Source: Ehretia macrophylla
Lineage: Eukaryota > Streptophyta > Magnoliopsida > Boraginales > Ehretiaceae
Assembly: GCA_037974665.1 (NCBI GenBank)
Contig: CM075768.1
Coordinates: 9,345,501 to 9,409,500 of the forward strand
Length of the DNA stretch: 64,000 bases
Direction: 5' to 3'
Position numbers and translations under genes: made by a program. Under the pieces are notes generated by a model. That model made no database searches, was not told the origin of the DNA, and saw nothing but the letters and a program-made list of their open reading frames with translations. Below are positions 1 through 9,914 of this stretch, one piece after another (positions within the stretch are counted from its first letter, which is position 1; each line of letters starts with the position of its first letter).

Positions 1-462
1 GCTCAAATGTCTACCATCTTGAAAATTCTTATGCATTCTTGCCATAACCCTGGGTAGAAGAGGTGTACCCCATGTCAATGCTTTTTGATATCTCGTGTGA
101 AATCTTTTCATGACCTTGCACCTAATCCACTCTAGCATCGTCAGAATATGCATGTCTCTTTTAGTACCAAGTAAACTGTTAAATGATTCGGACATATTAT
201 TTGTAACATGATCATTTTTAGTCACTTCATCAAACCTATACCTTGCCCACCTTTCCATATCCTTTAGGCAATCTACCATCAACCATTTATAAGCCTCTGA
301 GTTGACATTGAAGATTTCCTCCATAAATTCATTGAAATCAAATATGTTATATGTTTTTGCTACTTGCCAGAATAGTCTCCTAAGCTTCAATCCAGGAAAC
401 TTCTTTCTGAAGTTGGCATATAAATGTCTTGCACAATATCTATGCCTGTCATTCGCACATAT
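1..462 (-). pseudogene. MULE (Mutator-like) transposase, C-terminal part, left fragment
   Basis: Translating the minus strand from about 460 down to 1 gives a MULE transposase segment. It has the zinc/DDE-flanking motif HRYCARHLYANFRKKFPG, then LRRLFWQVAKT, then NNMSESFNSLLG and further conserved sequence running off the window's left edge. Plant MURA-type transposases, which act in the nucleus on their element's terminal inverted repeats, carry these motifs after the SDRQKGL block. That block is absent here and lies about 26 kb away at 26382, still on the minus strand. The break coincides with the edge of a copia LTR near 463. This part reads open within the window, but the whole gene is dead because of the insertion and of stops in the other part. 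Confidence 0.85.
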
Positions 463-1857
463 AAGAGAGGGTGGGGATGAATTAGGATATAGGGGAAATT
501 ATACTACTTTTTAGAATATGCAATCAACTAGTTAATTCTTTGAAACAATTTAACAAACACTATGCATGCACAAATATAAAGAGGTAAGGAGAGAAGAGAA
601 AAATAGATGAAGTCGTCGATTTTAGGGTGATTCGCTAATCTACTTTATCACCTGAGATCTTCTTTCCTTAGGATTTCTACTAGCTCTACTAGTAGTGCTT
701 CTTCCCAAGTTGGTGAAGCACAAACCAACTCTTACAAACCACTCTTGAATCCTAAAAAACAAACAAGTGTCTTCAAATGTAGGTGAAGCTCAAACCTACT
801 ACACCAATCTCTTGAATCCACAAGAGATCAACCAAGATCTCTTCAAATGTAGGTAAGATCTCAAACCTACTACCTTTCCTCCTTTGAATCCATAAAGGAT
901 TTTACAACACTCTCTTCTCTTCTATGATTCTCACAATCTAAGATCTAGAGAGTAAATACAACCAAGAATGTGTGTATATGAAAGATACAAAGCTTTAACT
1001 CCTCTATGAGTTGGATAATACAAATGAAGCTCTTTGAATGCTCAATGATTTGCAAAATGAAGCTCAATAAATGTTCAAGCAATGTGTTTTGAATGATGTA
1101 AAAGTTTTAGAACAATTGCTTGTAGTTGGAAGAGGTTAAAAGTGCAATAGGAGAGTTTACAAATATATAGAGCCTTTTTTTATTAGCTAGTTAACGACTC
1201 TATTTTTGAATGTCGGACGAGCAGTCAGCTAAGTCCATTCATCCGACTTGTCCTTTGCATTCCTTGAAAATGTCGGTTGAGTAAAGTCGGACGAGTTGTT
1301 CATCCGACTTGATTCATCCGACTTGTCCAGTTTGCAATAGGACAAGAATAAAATAAGTCTTAAGTCATTTTTTCAAAGGAAAAACAATGTAGATTCATTT
1401 GCAAGCCGCTTTAACCCAAATCTGATCTTTTAGAAAATCTTTTAACAAAAAAATTCTCAAAGACTCTTTCATTTATGTAAAAGCATTTTCCAAAAAGAAA
1501 TTTCAAGAGATATTTTGAGCTTTAATGAGCATCTCAAAGACATTGTACATTTAAATGATCGATACCCCTTATGACTCCACGTCTCCATCCTTGTGACTCC
1601 CTCTTCTTTTCATTCTTTCTTGGTGAGATCTTCAAGGATACTAGCTTTTTAAGGTTTCAATAGTCTTCACCAATCATAGCACTTCAAACTTGATTTGTAT
1701 TAATCAGCACGTGCTAGCCATTTCTTCATGCATGATCATTATTTGAGCATCTCCCAACTATGACTAAAATTTATACAAGCATGATTAGTCAATAGATAAA
1801 CGTATAATTAAGATTTAGTTATCATCAAAATATACAATTAATGCCTTCAGGCTAACA
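463..1857 (-). repeat. Copia-1 left LTR (3' LTR of a minus-strand SIRE-like element)
   Basis: This matches 4063-5172 plus 26083-26360 closely along its whole length. It ends in GGCTAACA; the partner LTR starts TGTTAGGC, so the ends are the usual TG...CA. The first roughly 18 bases of the LTR, and perhaps one base of the target duplication, are missing here: sequence begins at AAGAGAGGG instead of TGTTAGGCAAAA. It contains a local hairpin, AAGTCGGA with TCCGACTT (about 1282-1309), and related CATCCGAC repeats. A polypurine tract follows at once on the minus strand. Confidence 0.88.
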
Positions 1858-1873
1858 ATCTTTCCCTTTTTTA
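1858..1873 (-). other. Copia-1 polypurine tract
   Basis: Read on the minus strand this is AAAAAAGGGAAAGAT immediately before the LTR start TGTTAGCC. It is the expected plus-strand primer site of a minus-oriented LTR retrotransposon. Copia-2 has nearly the same tract at 31554. Confidence 0.75.
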
Positions 1874-2956
1874 TGATGACAAAATCTTATACAATTAAGC
1901 ATAGTAAGAATTTGATATCAAGGCATAAGTAAGATTTTCAAGTAGATAAAGAAAAGCCCCCTTACTATATGCATATCAAATTTACTCATGTTCAAAGTTT
2001 GTTCCTTTACTTGTATCCCATATGTTTTCCCTTATAATTTTTTCCCCCTTTTGAAATCATCAAAATGAGTTAGGCATGAGGAGATATAAGATAAATAAGA
2101 CCCCCACTTTCAAAGTACATACATTTCATTGAAATACATATAAGCACCAAGTCAACACTCCCCCTTAGATCATGCACAAGTCATAACATACAAAATGATT
2201 TATATTTCTCCCTTTTGGGATTAGATACCAGTGTTATATCTCCCCTTTTGGTTTTTAACCAAAGCATATAAATCATGTAAGCTCAAACAACCATACAACT
2301 CAACATTTTTTCTTTTCAAGGTATTCATCTCATGTACTCATTTAATTTACCATACATTTTAAACAGTCATAAAATACTTGATCTTCTATAGCATCAATTT
2401 TGTTCATTTGATTTTTCAAAGAATTTCATATATTCTCCAAACAAATCATGTCACTTCATTATATATTACATACTCATATACATGCTAATGGGATGAGTAC
2501 AACATTTCATCATATACTTCATCATATTTCCACCTTTATCCCTTTATTTTCTTTGAAATGTAACATCAAGAATGATTGAACACAACGCACTTTCATTTAA
2601 TTATTTAATAGTACTAACCTCAAGTACTCTTGATTTTCATTGTCAAACAAAGTATATTACTTCAAAAGTGATACAAATTCCACACAAACTCATCAGTCAA
2701 CATTGAACCACGTAATAAAACACACTAGGATTAAATCACAAATCAATCAATTAAACTAATCCACGAAGTATATAATGAAAAAACAATTTCAATGTTACCC
2801 ATGTTTCCATGTTTTGATCTTTCTTTTCTCATTAGTAGCATCGCAACTTATTTGGTGTTGCTTTGATATTCCTATAACAAATCGTGGCAAAATCTTGGTC
2901 CCCAACTTTAATTGGGTCCATGGATGTTAGTGTTAAGCCCTAACACATCTAATAAC
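1874..2956 (-). mobile_element. Copia-1 internal region, non-coding 3' part
   Basis: No recognisable domain in about 1.1 kb. In a full SIRE-like element protease, integrase, RT and RNase H would lie between gag and the polypurine tract; here they are all missing, so Copia-1 is a deletion derivative. The sequence is AT-rich with short runs of CATATAC and TTTCCCCCTTTTG type, as in the matching part of Copia-2 near 31650-31830. Confidence 0.6.
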
Positions 2957-3656
2957 CTATTTGGGCATAAGCCAAGAAGAAATTCTAGTATCTCTACCTA
3001 CCATGTTTCTATATTTACAATGAGATGCCATATGTCCATGTTTTTCACAATACGTGCTCATTTTTTGAAATCCTCTTGACGTTGAAGCTTCATTTGAGGA
3101 AATTGATGCTTTCACAAAGTAGCTTTTGAAAGATTTTTGTTTAGTAGAAGGACTATAGCCAATGCCACTTTTGTCAAATGCCAATTTTTGAGAGCCAAAT
3201 ATTTTATCTAAAGTTTCTTTACGTTTTGTAAATTTTGCTAAACTCATATTCAAGCTTTGAATTCCCTTTTCTAAAATCTCAACTTTTACTTCAAGCTTTT
3301 CTTTTAAACCATTAAATTGAAGTGCTTTCTTATGAGATGTACTAAGATCTTCTTCAAGTCTTTCATTTTCAATTTCAAATCATCATTCTTTTTTTGAATT
3401 TCTTTCATTTTCTCTTGGAGATCTTTATTCTTTGAAAGAGCAAGAGAAAAATTGTAATGCATTTTTGAAAATTTATTTTGTAATTCTTCAAATGAACATT
3501 CACATCATGTAATGATATGGAGCTAGAATTTGAATTAGACGAAGAAGAGCATACCTCATCATCCTCTTTTGCCATAAGACATACAATGTTGACTACTTCT
3601 TCTTCTTTTTCACTTTTTTCATCGGTTGAGTTACTTCCACTACAAGAAGCCTTCAT
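2957..3656 (-). pseudogene. Copia-1 gag, C-terminal part (broken)
   Basis: The minus strand at 3656-3405 encodes a serine-rich acidic segment starting MKASCSGSNSTDEKSEKEEE, and 3253-2957 encodes the following KLAFDKSGIGY...KSFKSYFVKA segment. It ends with a decayed zinc-knuckle-like YCEKHGHMASHC in which the first cysteine spacing is lost. The same two blocks occur in Copia-2 at 45873-45613 and 45429-45175, so they belong to the same gag-pro region. It follows 3666-4004 in the same frame across one TGA; Copia-2 has an arginine codon there, so this is probably a CGA-to-TGA change. A further frameshift lies between 3405 and 3253. Confidence 0.75.
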
Positions 3657-3665
3657 GACCTTTCC

Positions 3666-4004
3666 TCATTTTGTCTTGATTGTCTTTGGGCAATTTGATT
3701 TTATATGCCCCATTTTGTTGCAATTGAAGCATCTTGATTCTTCTTTTGGTTTGTCTTTGCCTTTCTTCCTTGACTTTTTGCTTGATGAAGTTTCTTTTCT
3801 CATATTCTTGCTATCACCTTCATCAACAATTTCTTTCATTGGAATGTAAGGACCTTCTTCAACCAATCTCCAAAGTGAGTAATCTACAGATTGGATATAT
3901 GTCTCCATTTTGTCATTCCAATAGACAAAATTTGTACCTATAAAAAATGGAGGTCTATTAGTTGAATATCTTTCCATATAAGGAGATGTAGTAGTATTTT
4001 CCAT
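3666..4004 (-). pseudogene. Copia-1 gag, N-terminal part with zinc knuckle (internally deleted)
   Basis: It begins 58 bases inside the right LTR and primer-binding site, as gag should. Residues 1-55 match SIRE/Maximus copia gag starts (NRPPFFIGTNFVYWNDKMETYIQS, then LWRLVEEGP). Residues about 94-107 are a CCHC zinc knuckle, CFNCNKMGHIKSNC. Gag of this lineage is several hundred residues long; here the UBN2-type middle is missing, so the start is joined directly to the lysine-rich pre-knuckle region. Gag would package element RNA in cytoplasmic particles. This copy is 112 codons and ends at a nonsense codon, so it cannot do so. Confidence 0.82.
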
Positions 4005-4048
4005 GATCTTAACTTTACTAACGGTTAAACTATATGTAAATCCCTAGC

Positions 4049-4060
4049 TCTCTAATACCA
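4049..4060 (-). other. Copia-1 primer-binding site
   Basis: The minus strand reads TGGTATTAGAGA two bases after the LTR end, close to the tRNA-iMet primer site TGGTATCAGAGC. It fixes the element orientation as minus. Confidence 0.8.
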
Positions 4061-4062
4061 CT

Positions 4063-5172
4063 TGTTAGGCAAAATTATCCTAAGAAGGGGGGGATGGGGG
4101 GGGGGGGGGTGGTGGTGAATTAGGATATAGGGGCAATTATACTACTTTTTCAGATATGCAATCAACTAGTTAATTCATTGAAACAATTTAACAAACACTA
4201 TGCATGCACAAATATAAAGAGGTAAGGAGAGAAGATAGAAAGAGATGAAACCATTGATTTTAGGGTGGGTTGCTAATCTACTCCACCATCTAAGGTCTTT
4301 TCCCCTTAGGATTTTCACTAGCTCCACTAGTAGTGATTCTTCACAAGTTGGTGAAGCACAAACCAACTCCTATAAACCATTTTTGAATACACAAGATATA
4401 CCAAGCTTCTACAAATGTAGGTAAAACTCAAACCTACTACACCAATATCTTGAATCCACAAGAGATCAACCAAGATCTCAAACCTACCACCTCTCCTCCT
4501 TTGAATCCACAAAGGATTTTACAACACTCTCTTCTTTTCTATGATTCTCATAATCTAAGATCTAGAGAGTAAATACAACCAAGAATGTGTGTATATGAAA
4601 GATACAAAGCTTTAACATTTCTATGAGTTGGATATTACAAATGAAGCTCTTTGAATGCTTAATGATTTGCAAGGTAAAGCTCAATAAATGTTCAAGCAAT
4701 GTGTTTTGAATGATATGAAAGCTTTAGAACAATTGCTTGTAGTTGGGAAAGATTAAAAGTGTAATGGGAGTGTTTAGAAATATATAGAGCCTTTTTTTAC
4801 CGACTAGTTAACGACTCTATTTTTGAGTGTCGGTCGAGCAATCGGCTGAGTCCATTCATCCGACTTGTCCTTTGCACTCCTTGGAAAGATCGGCTGAGTA
4901 AAGCCAGACGAGTCATTCATTTTACTTGTCTAGTTTGCAATAGGATTTGAGGAAAACAAGTCTTAAGTCATTTTTTCAAAAGAAAAACAATGTACATTCA
5001 TTTGCAAGCCGCTTTAACCCAAAGCTGGTCTTTTAGAAAATCTTTTAACAACAAATTTCTCAAAGACATTTTCACTTATGTAAAAGCATTTTCCAAAAAG
5101 AAGTTTCAAGAGACATTTTGAGCTTTATTGAGCATTTAAAAGACATTATACATTTAAATGGCTGGTACCCCT
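4063..5172 (-). repeat. Copia-1 right LTR, first part
   Basis: It starts TGTTAGGC and matches 463-1570 of the left LTR. It is interrupted at 5172 by LTR D-outer and resumes at 26083. CCCCT at 5168-5172 is repeated at 26078-26082 as the target duplication. A long G run at 4087-4109 is not in the left LTR. Confidence 0.88.
4087..4109 (+). repeat. Poly-G run
   Basis: A run of 21 G broken by one AT pair. The left LTR has only a short AGGGTGGGGATG here, so the run grew in this copy or is an assembly artefact. Confidence 0.8.
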
Positions 5173-5941
5173 TGTGAGACCCAGTTGTGAACTTTATGTG
5201 CATTTACTTACTTTAATTATTATTTGAAAGTAATATGTGCATTTAAGTAATTTACTTATTGTTGGTAGATAATATGTTAATTTAGATTGTATGTATTTAG
5301 AATTTGAGTGGCATTTCATTCAATTTAGCAAACTAGGACAAACTCGTCATTATTGTAATTATTTTTGCATAAGTGGTCTTTCAACATTTTAGATATTTTG
5401 CCTAGTAGGATATACATGTCATTATAACAAAAGAGCTTGCATTAATGGTCTTTTGCCCCTTGAGATATTTCATCTACCAACCAAAACTTGACTTAGCTTT
5501 GACCATTACATATAACAAAACAAAAGATAGAAAAAAAGAAGAGAAAATATCAGCCAAGGCTAAAAATAGGGAAAAATTAAGAAAAGTTAGGGTTTGTGAT
5601 TTTTGAGAGAATTGAAGAAGAAAGGTTGCATTTTAGGCCAAATCCAAGTGAAGTTTGCTCATTATTTGCTCAACCTTGCCATTTCTTGCATTATTCTTCA
5701 TTATAGGTGAGGGGTTTTCAAATCTAAAAGTTTAAAGTTTGTTTTTTGTTTATGAATTTATGTAATTGCGTTATATTTGTTAATTGTGCATGTATATCTT
5801 GACAAGTAGTGATTATAGAATAACATATATGCATTGAAGCTTGAATGAACCATCAAATGTTATGTGTTGGCTTTAATGTGTTGTATGGTGAATTTATAGC
5901 TAAATATGAAGATGACCTTGGTTCCTTGCTTGAGTATGGAG

Positions 5942-5984
<43 letters not shown>

Positions 5985-6160
5985 TGGTAGCATGAATTCA
6001 TGGCTTAAGAGCAAGATTTGGTGGTGTTTTGGTGTGTTTTTGTGAAATTTCAGAAAATTCCAGCAATGACAAAAATGTGTTGTAGGTTGAATTTAAGGCT
6101 AGATGAAAACTAATCTTTGCTCTTTTTAGCTTAAATGTGTAGTTATATATATATATATAT
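5173..6160 (+). mobile_element. LTR D-outer, left part (solo LTR)
   Basis: It begins TGTGAGACCC right after the target duplication CCCCT. It has a donor-like AG|GTGAGGGG at 5705-5713. It is interrupted near a TA microsatellite by LTR D2 and resumes at 24655. The two parts together give about 2.4 kb, the usual size of the related LTRs. No primer-binding site or internal region is attached, so it is a solo LTR. The exact break is uncertain within 5945-6165 because of TA repeats. Confidence 0.72.
5944..5982 (+). repeat. (TA)n microsatellite
   Basis: About 19 uninterrupted AT/TA units. A shorter TA run lies at 6144-6161, next to the D2 insertion point. Confidence 0.95.
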
Positions 6161-6471
6161 ACCTGAGCCAAGAGTTTGCATATTTCATATATTTGCATAT
6201 ATTTATATGCATTTATTTGTTTAAAATCTTTATTTAACATAATATGTGCAATTACGTACTTATTTGATGTTTACATGTATTTATGTGTTTAATTAAATTT
6301 TATTAGCAAAATTAAGTGTTTACTTATTTTAATATTTAGTATATGTACATTCATATTATTTTCATAAAGATTTTTAGTGAAAATTACATTTAAAGGACTT
6401 TTAAACTTTATTTATTAACTTTTCTTCTAAAATTTTCAAAACTAGTCCTCTAAATATTTTAAAAGAAAGTT
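6161..6471 (+). mobile_element. LTR D2, segment 1
   Basis: It begins around CTGAGCCAAGAG after the TA run. TATAT on both sides (end of the TA run; 24650-24654) is compatible with a 5-bp duplication, but weak because the site is a simple repeat. It ends with AAGTT, duplicated as AAGTC after element A1. Confidence 0.6.
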
Positions 6472-8965
6472 TGTGACGCTCGAGAATATCACTGTACTTC
6501 TATTAACTGTTGCATTCACTGTTTGTGCATTTGAACTATGCATTTACTTGTTACTTTTCTTGATTACTATTCATTATATTTTTCAACTACCTATTTTCTT
6601 CGATTTAGCATTTTTCCTAAACTATATTGATTATTTTAGGAATGAGAAAAATGTGCGTTTGAGCAAATTGCATTAGGAGCATTTGTTTAGAAAATGTTTT
6701 AGCGGGTTGTTGAATAGTGTTACATACTTTAACATTATATTTGAGCTAGCTAGTATTTAATTTAATCATTGGACTCATTTTAAGTAATGTGGGCCACTTT
6801 AGGTTAGCTCATACACACATAAAAACAATACATACATTACATATATACATTACACACTTATATACACTACATAACATAGAAAAAAAAGGAACCCAAATAT
6901 GCCCCTCAAACCCGACAGCTCCAAAGAGAAAAAGGGAGAGGATTTTGCTCATCAAACCTTGGATTTAGGCCCTTGCAAGCTAGGAGCAAGTGATTTTGAG
7001 TGTCCTCTAGCTTCCTACTAGCCTCTACACGCAATAGGTGAGGGATTTGCATGTGTTTTTGGCATTTTTAAAATGTTGTAACTTTCTTGAATTTTTAGAT
7101 TTCCTATTAAATGGTTATGGAATGCTTAAAGTAAGTTATATATGTTGTATATAAGTGCTAAAGACCACATTTATGCTAATGTTTTGCTTTTAAACTGGTT
7201 AAATTCGTTCGTTGATTTGTAGGACATGAATAATGACGTTTTTCTTGGGTTTTGTGAAATTGTGCCTTATCGTTTGATTCATTGCTTCAAATAGGTTCCT
7301 TAGGTGTTAATAAAGTTAGATTAATAATCCCATGAGGTTGAATTGCTCAAAACTTGGCTAAAATGTGAAATTGGTGACTTTTAGAAAGGGGTTTCGGGCG
7401 TAATGCGAATCCGGGTTGATTTGGCCTTCACATTTGGTATTCTTAGACTATATAAGTGCTATATATGCTTTGCTAAACCTCGGTTGAGTTCTGGTTAGGG
7501 TACGTTAGTACAAACTCATAAGGGGGTAACTGGGGCTTTTGAGCTAAACGCAGGTAATTGGGTAATTTCGAGGGTCCTAGGGGTGCCATAAGGGATATTT
7601 AGAAGTATAGTAGAGCTTCCTCATGAATTTGGAATATTTCCTTGTGAATTGGAATCTAATGGCTTAGGTTATAAAGGGGAAAAAGTGGAAAATGGATTAT
7701 ATTGCGTATCTATGACCTTGTGAAAGCTTGTTAGTTGTTTAAATGTACTTTTAGATTGATTGTGAGCTTTTGGTAATGTTTTAATGGAAAATATGCAACT
7801 TACAGCTTTATGTCTGTTTAGTTGATTTCGTACTATTGTTTATATTTTTAACTTTTTCCGAGGGCAATCTACTTTGTTGTCCCTCCTAAGTGTTATTGCT
7901 TTACAATGTTATTATATTGTAAATTGCTGAAGTGCATTGCATAGTGGTTGCACAACCATAGTGTCAGGGGCGGATGTATTGGATATCGGCTGGACGGTAG
8001 CGGGCTTGCCAGTAGATATTCGATCTCCGCGCTCAAGTCCCTAGCTCGCCTGGTCTGGAGATTTCCAGGGGGTGTTGGGCCGTAGGATTCTCGGGTGTAC
8101 ATTCGGAGTACACCCACTGAAGTGATTGGGGTTATGCCGGCACATTAATCGAGGTTCGTGGTTTGTGATTGAAGATCAAGAAAATTCTGGAGTGTTGGGG
8201 TTAAAGTCAATGATATTATTTTAATGTGTGGTAACTTGTTATTTCAACTGTTCTTTAGTTGTTTTGAATGCTTTATTTGCATTATCTATTGCATTGCATG
8301 CCCTATTAGACTATATCCATCACTGAGCAATTGTGGTTGCTCATACCTCGCTAAACATATTTCAGGTGGTGGAGTTGGAGGACTTGCCTTGATTGCTGTG
8401 TGCTATAAATTAAGATTGGAGTGTTTGCCTGCTAAACTGTGGAAGACTTTGTTTCTATTATATTATATTCTATTTTGCCTATAGGTTGTATATATGTTTC
8501 GAGTTGTTGGAATTGTAATAATTAGGTTGATGTTTGGCTGGAATGTTAGTGGTCTGTAATAGTTTAACCTTACTTACTTTCTATGTTGCATGCTTGTGTG
8601 TTATTGATAGCTAGTAGTTGTTTGGCTTTAGATTATAAGAAAGTATAATTAATAATATAGAGTGGTATGATAAGCGGACAAAAGATAAAGATTCAAGGAT
8701 TGCTAATTGCATGCTTGTACGTGTTTATAATGACTTGTATTGCTTAAGGCTTGGATGGCCTTGAAGCTGGGAAATGGTTGGAGTTGCAGTTGTTGAATTT
8801 TGTGTGGCTTGTGGCTTTATTGTCTGTTGGCAGGTAGTTGTTCGTCCTATAAACAGGGGAAACTCCGACCGTTTTTCCTAAATTTTGTGACCGGGTTTGG
8901 TGATGGGATGAGTTTAGATTGTTTAATAGAATTTCCCCAATCTCGTGAGGGGTCGGGGTGTGACA
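6472..8965 (+). repeat. Element A1, 5' LTR
   Basis: About 2.5 kb from TGTGACGC to GGGGTGTGACA. It is homologous, in opposite orientation, to the LTRs of A2 (34345-36890 and 38333-40857). It contains donor-like AG|GTGAGGG (GT at 7038), hairpin H1 at 7859-7886, hairpin H2 at 8324-8343 and acceptor-like TTTCAG|GTG (CAG at 8363-8365). A primer-binding site follows immediately. Confidence 0.88.
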
Positions 8966-8967
8966 GG

Positions 8968-8979
8968 TGGTATCAGAGC
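8968..8979 (+). other. Element A1 primer-binding site
   Basis: TGGTATCAGAGC two bases after the LTR end, a perfect match to the usual tRNA-iMet primer site. Confidence 0.92.
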
Positions 8980-9550
8980 TTAGTTAGCTCTCAGACGGGA
9001 CAGGGTCCTCGGCATGTCAGGTAGCAACCCTTGCGTGTGTGCCTGTATGTGTGATTATGTGTCTTGAATTGAATGTGTGCACCTATGTGATATAGTTATG
9101 TGTTATGTGCTAAACGTGTGTAAGTGAAGTGAAGTTGCATCGAATTGACCTCGTGAATCGTTATCTGCTTGAATTATTGATTGTAATGTATGTACTTAAG
9201 CATTTTGAATTAAGTTTTGTTGTGAATTGAATTGGTTATGTTATGATTCGCACTCGAATGTCTTTGTTGCTTACATTGTTTTTATAAGTTCTTTTATAAT
9301 CTTGCATAATAGCTTAAAGAATGTTTATACATATGTAATATCTTGGCATTCATACATAACCTGACGAAATGGTAAGAAAGCCTTATCCCTTCCCCTGAAG
9401 AGAGGTGATTAGTGGTAGGTCCTCCAAGTTATGTGGATTAGCGGGAATGAGAGGCAATTAATCAGCCTTTATTTGGGAGTTGGTAGATATAGTTGGGGCT
9501 CAGTTATTAGGATTCTTCTAAGGCCTTCTTCAGTGCTTAACGGTAATAAA
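8980..9550 (+). mobile_element. Element A1 internal region (non-coding, truncated)
   Basis: It opens with a TATGTG-rich leader (9030-9130). At 9360-9430 it has a stretch (TTATCCCTTCCCCTGAAGAG and following) matching A2's internal region near 37800-37910 in reverse. No gag or pol is present; A2's internal region is about 1.44 kb, so most is deleted. Confidence 0.78.
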
Positions 9551-9607
9551 TGAGTTTAGATTGTTTAATAGAATTTCCTTGATCTCGTGAGGGGTCGGGG
9601 TGTGACA
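9551..9607 (+). repeat. Element A1, 3' LTR remnant
   Basis: These 57 bases nearly repeat the last 57 bases of the 5' LTR (8909-8965). The rest of the 3' LTR is deleted. It is followed by AAGTC, matching the AAGTT before the element at four of five bases. Confidence 0.85.
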
Positions 9608-9914
9608 AAGTCTACCATTATTATTCTACCATTGATTTAGTAAAATTGAGATTTGAAACAAAATAGGAATTAAAGTAGACTCTTCGCGTGAAAAAGTAAC
9701 GTTTTTACAAGCAAATAGTGAAAAATCCCAACTTAGTCTTCCATTGACCTTTGTTTGACTTTCATTTAAACATATATATCCACAACACATTACATGAAAG
9801 CACAAAACGCTTTTTTTCTCTCTAAAGGCCGAAAATCAGCTAGGGCTAAGAATAGTGCTTTTCTTGCAAATTTTGCTCTTTGAAGGTGTTAGAGAGGATT
9901 TCATGGGCCAACCC
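9608..9914 (+). mobile_element. LTR D2, segment 2
   Basis: D2 continues after A1. It ends with AACCC (9910-9914), which is repeated after B2 at 12674-12678. Confidence 0.68.

Noticed and set aside
7859..7886. H1 as a tRNA anticodon arm or a hammerhead ribozyme
   Set aside because: The seven-base loop fits an anticodon loop by size, but no acceptor, D or T arms are present. Hammerhead core motifs (CTGATGA and GAAA) were not found around H1.
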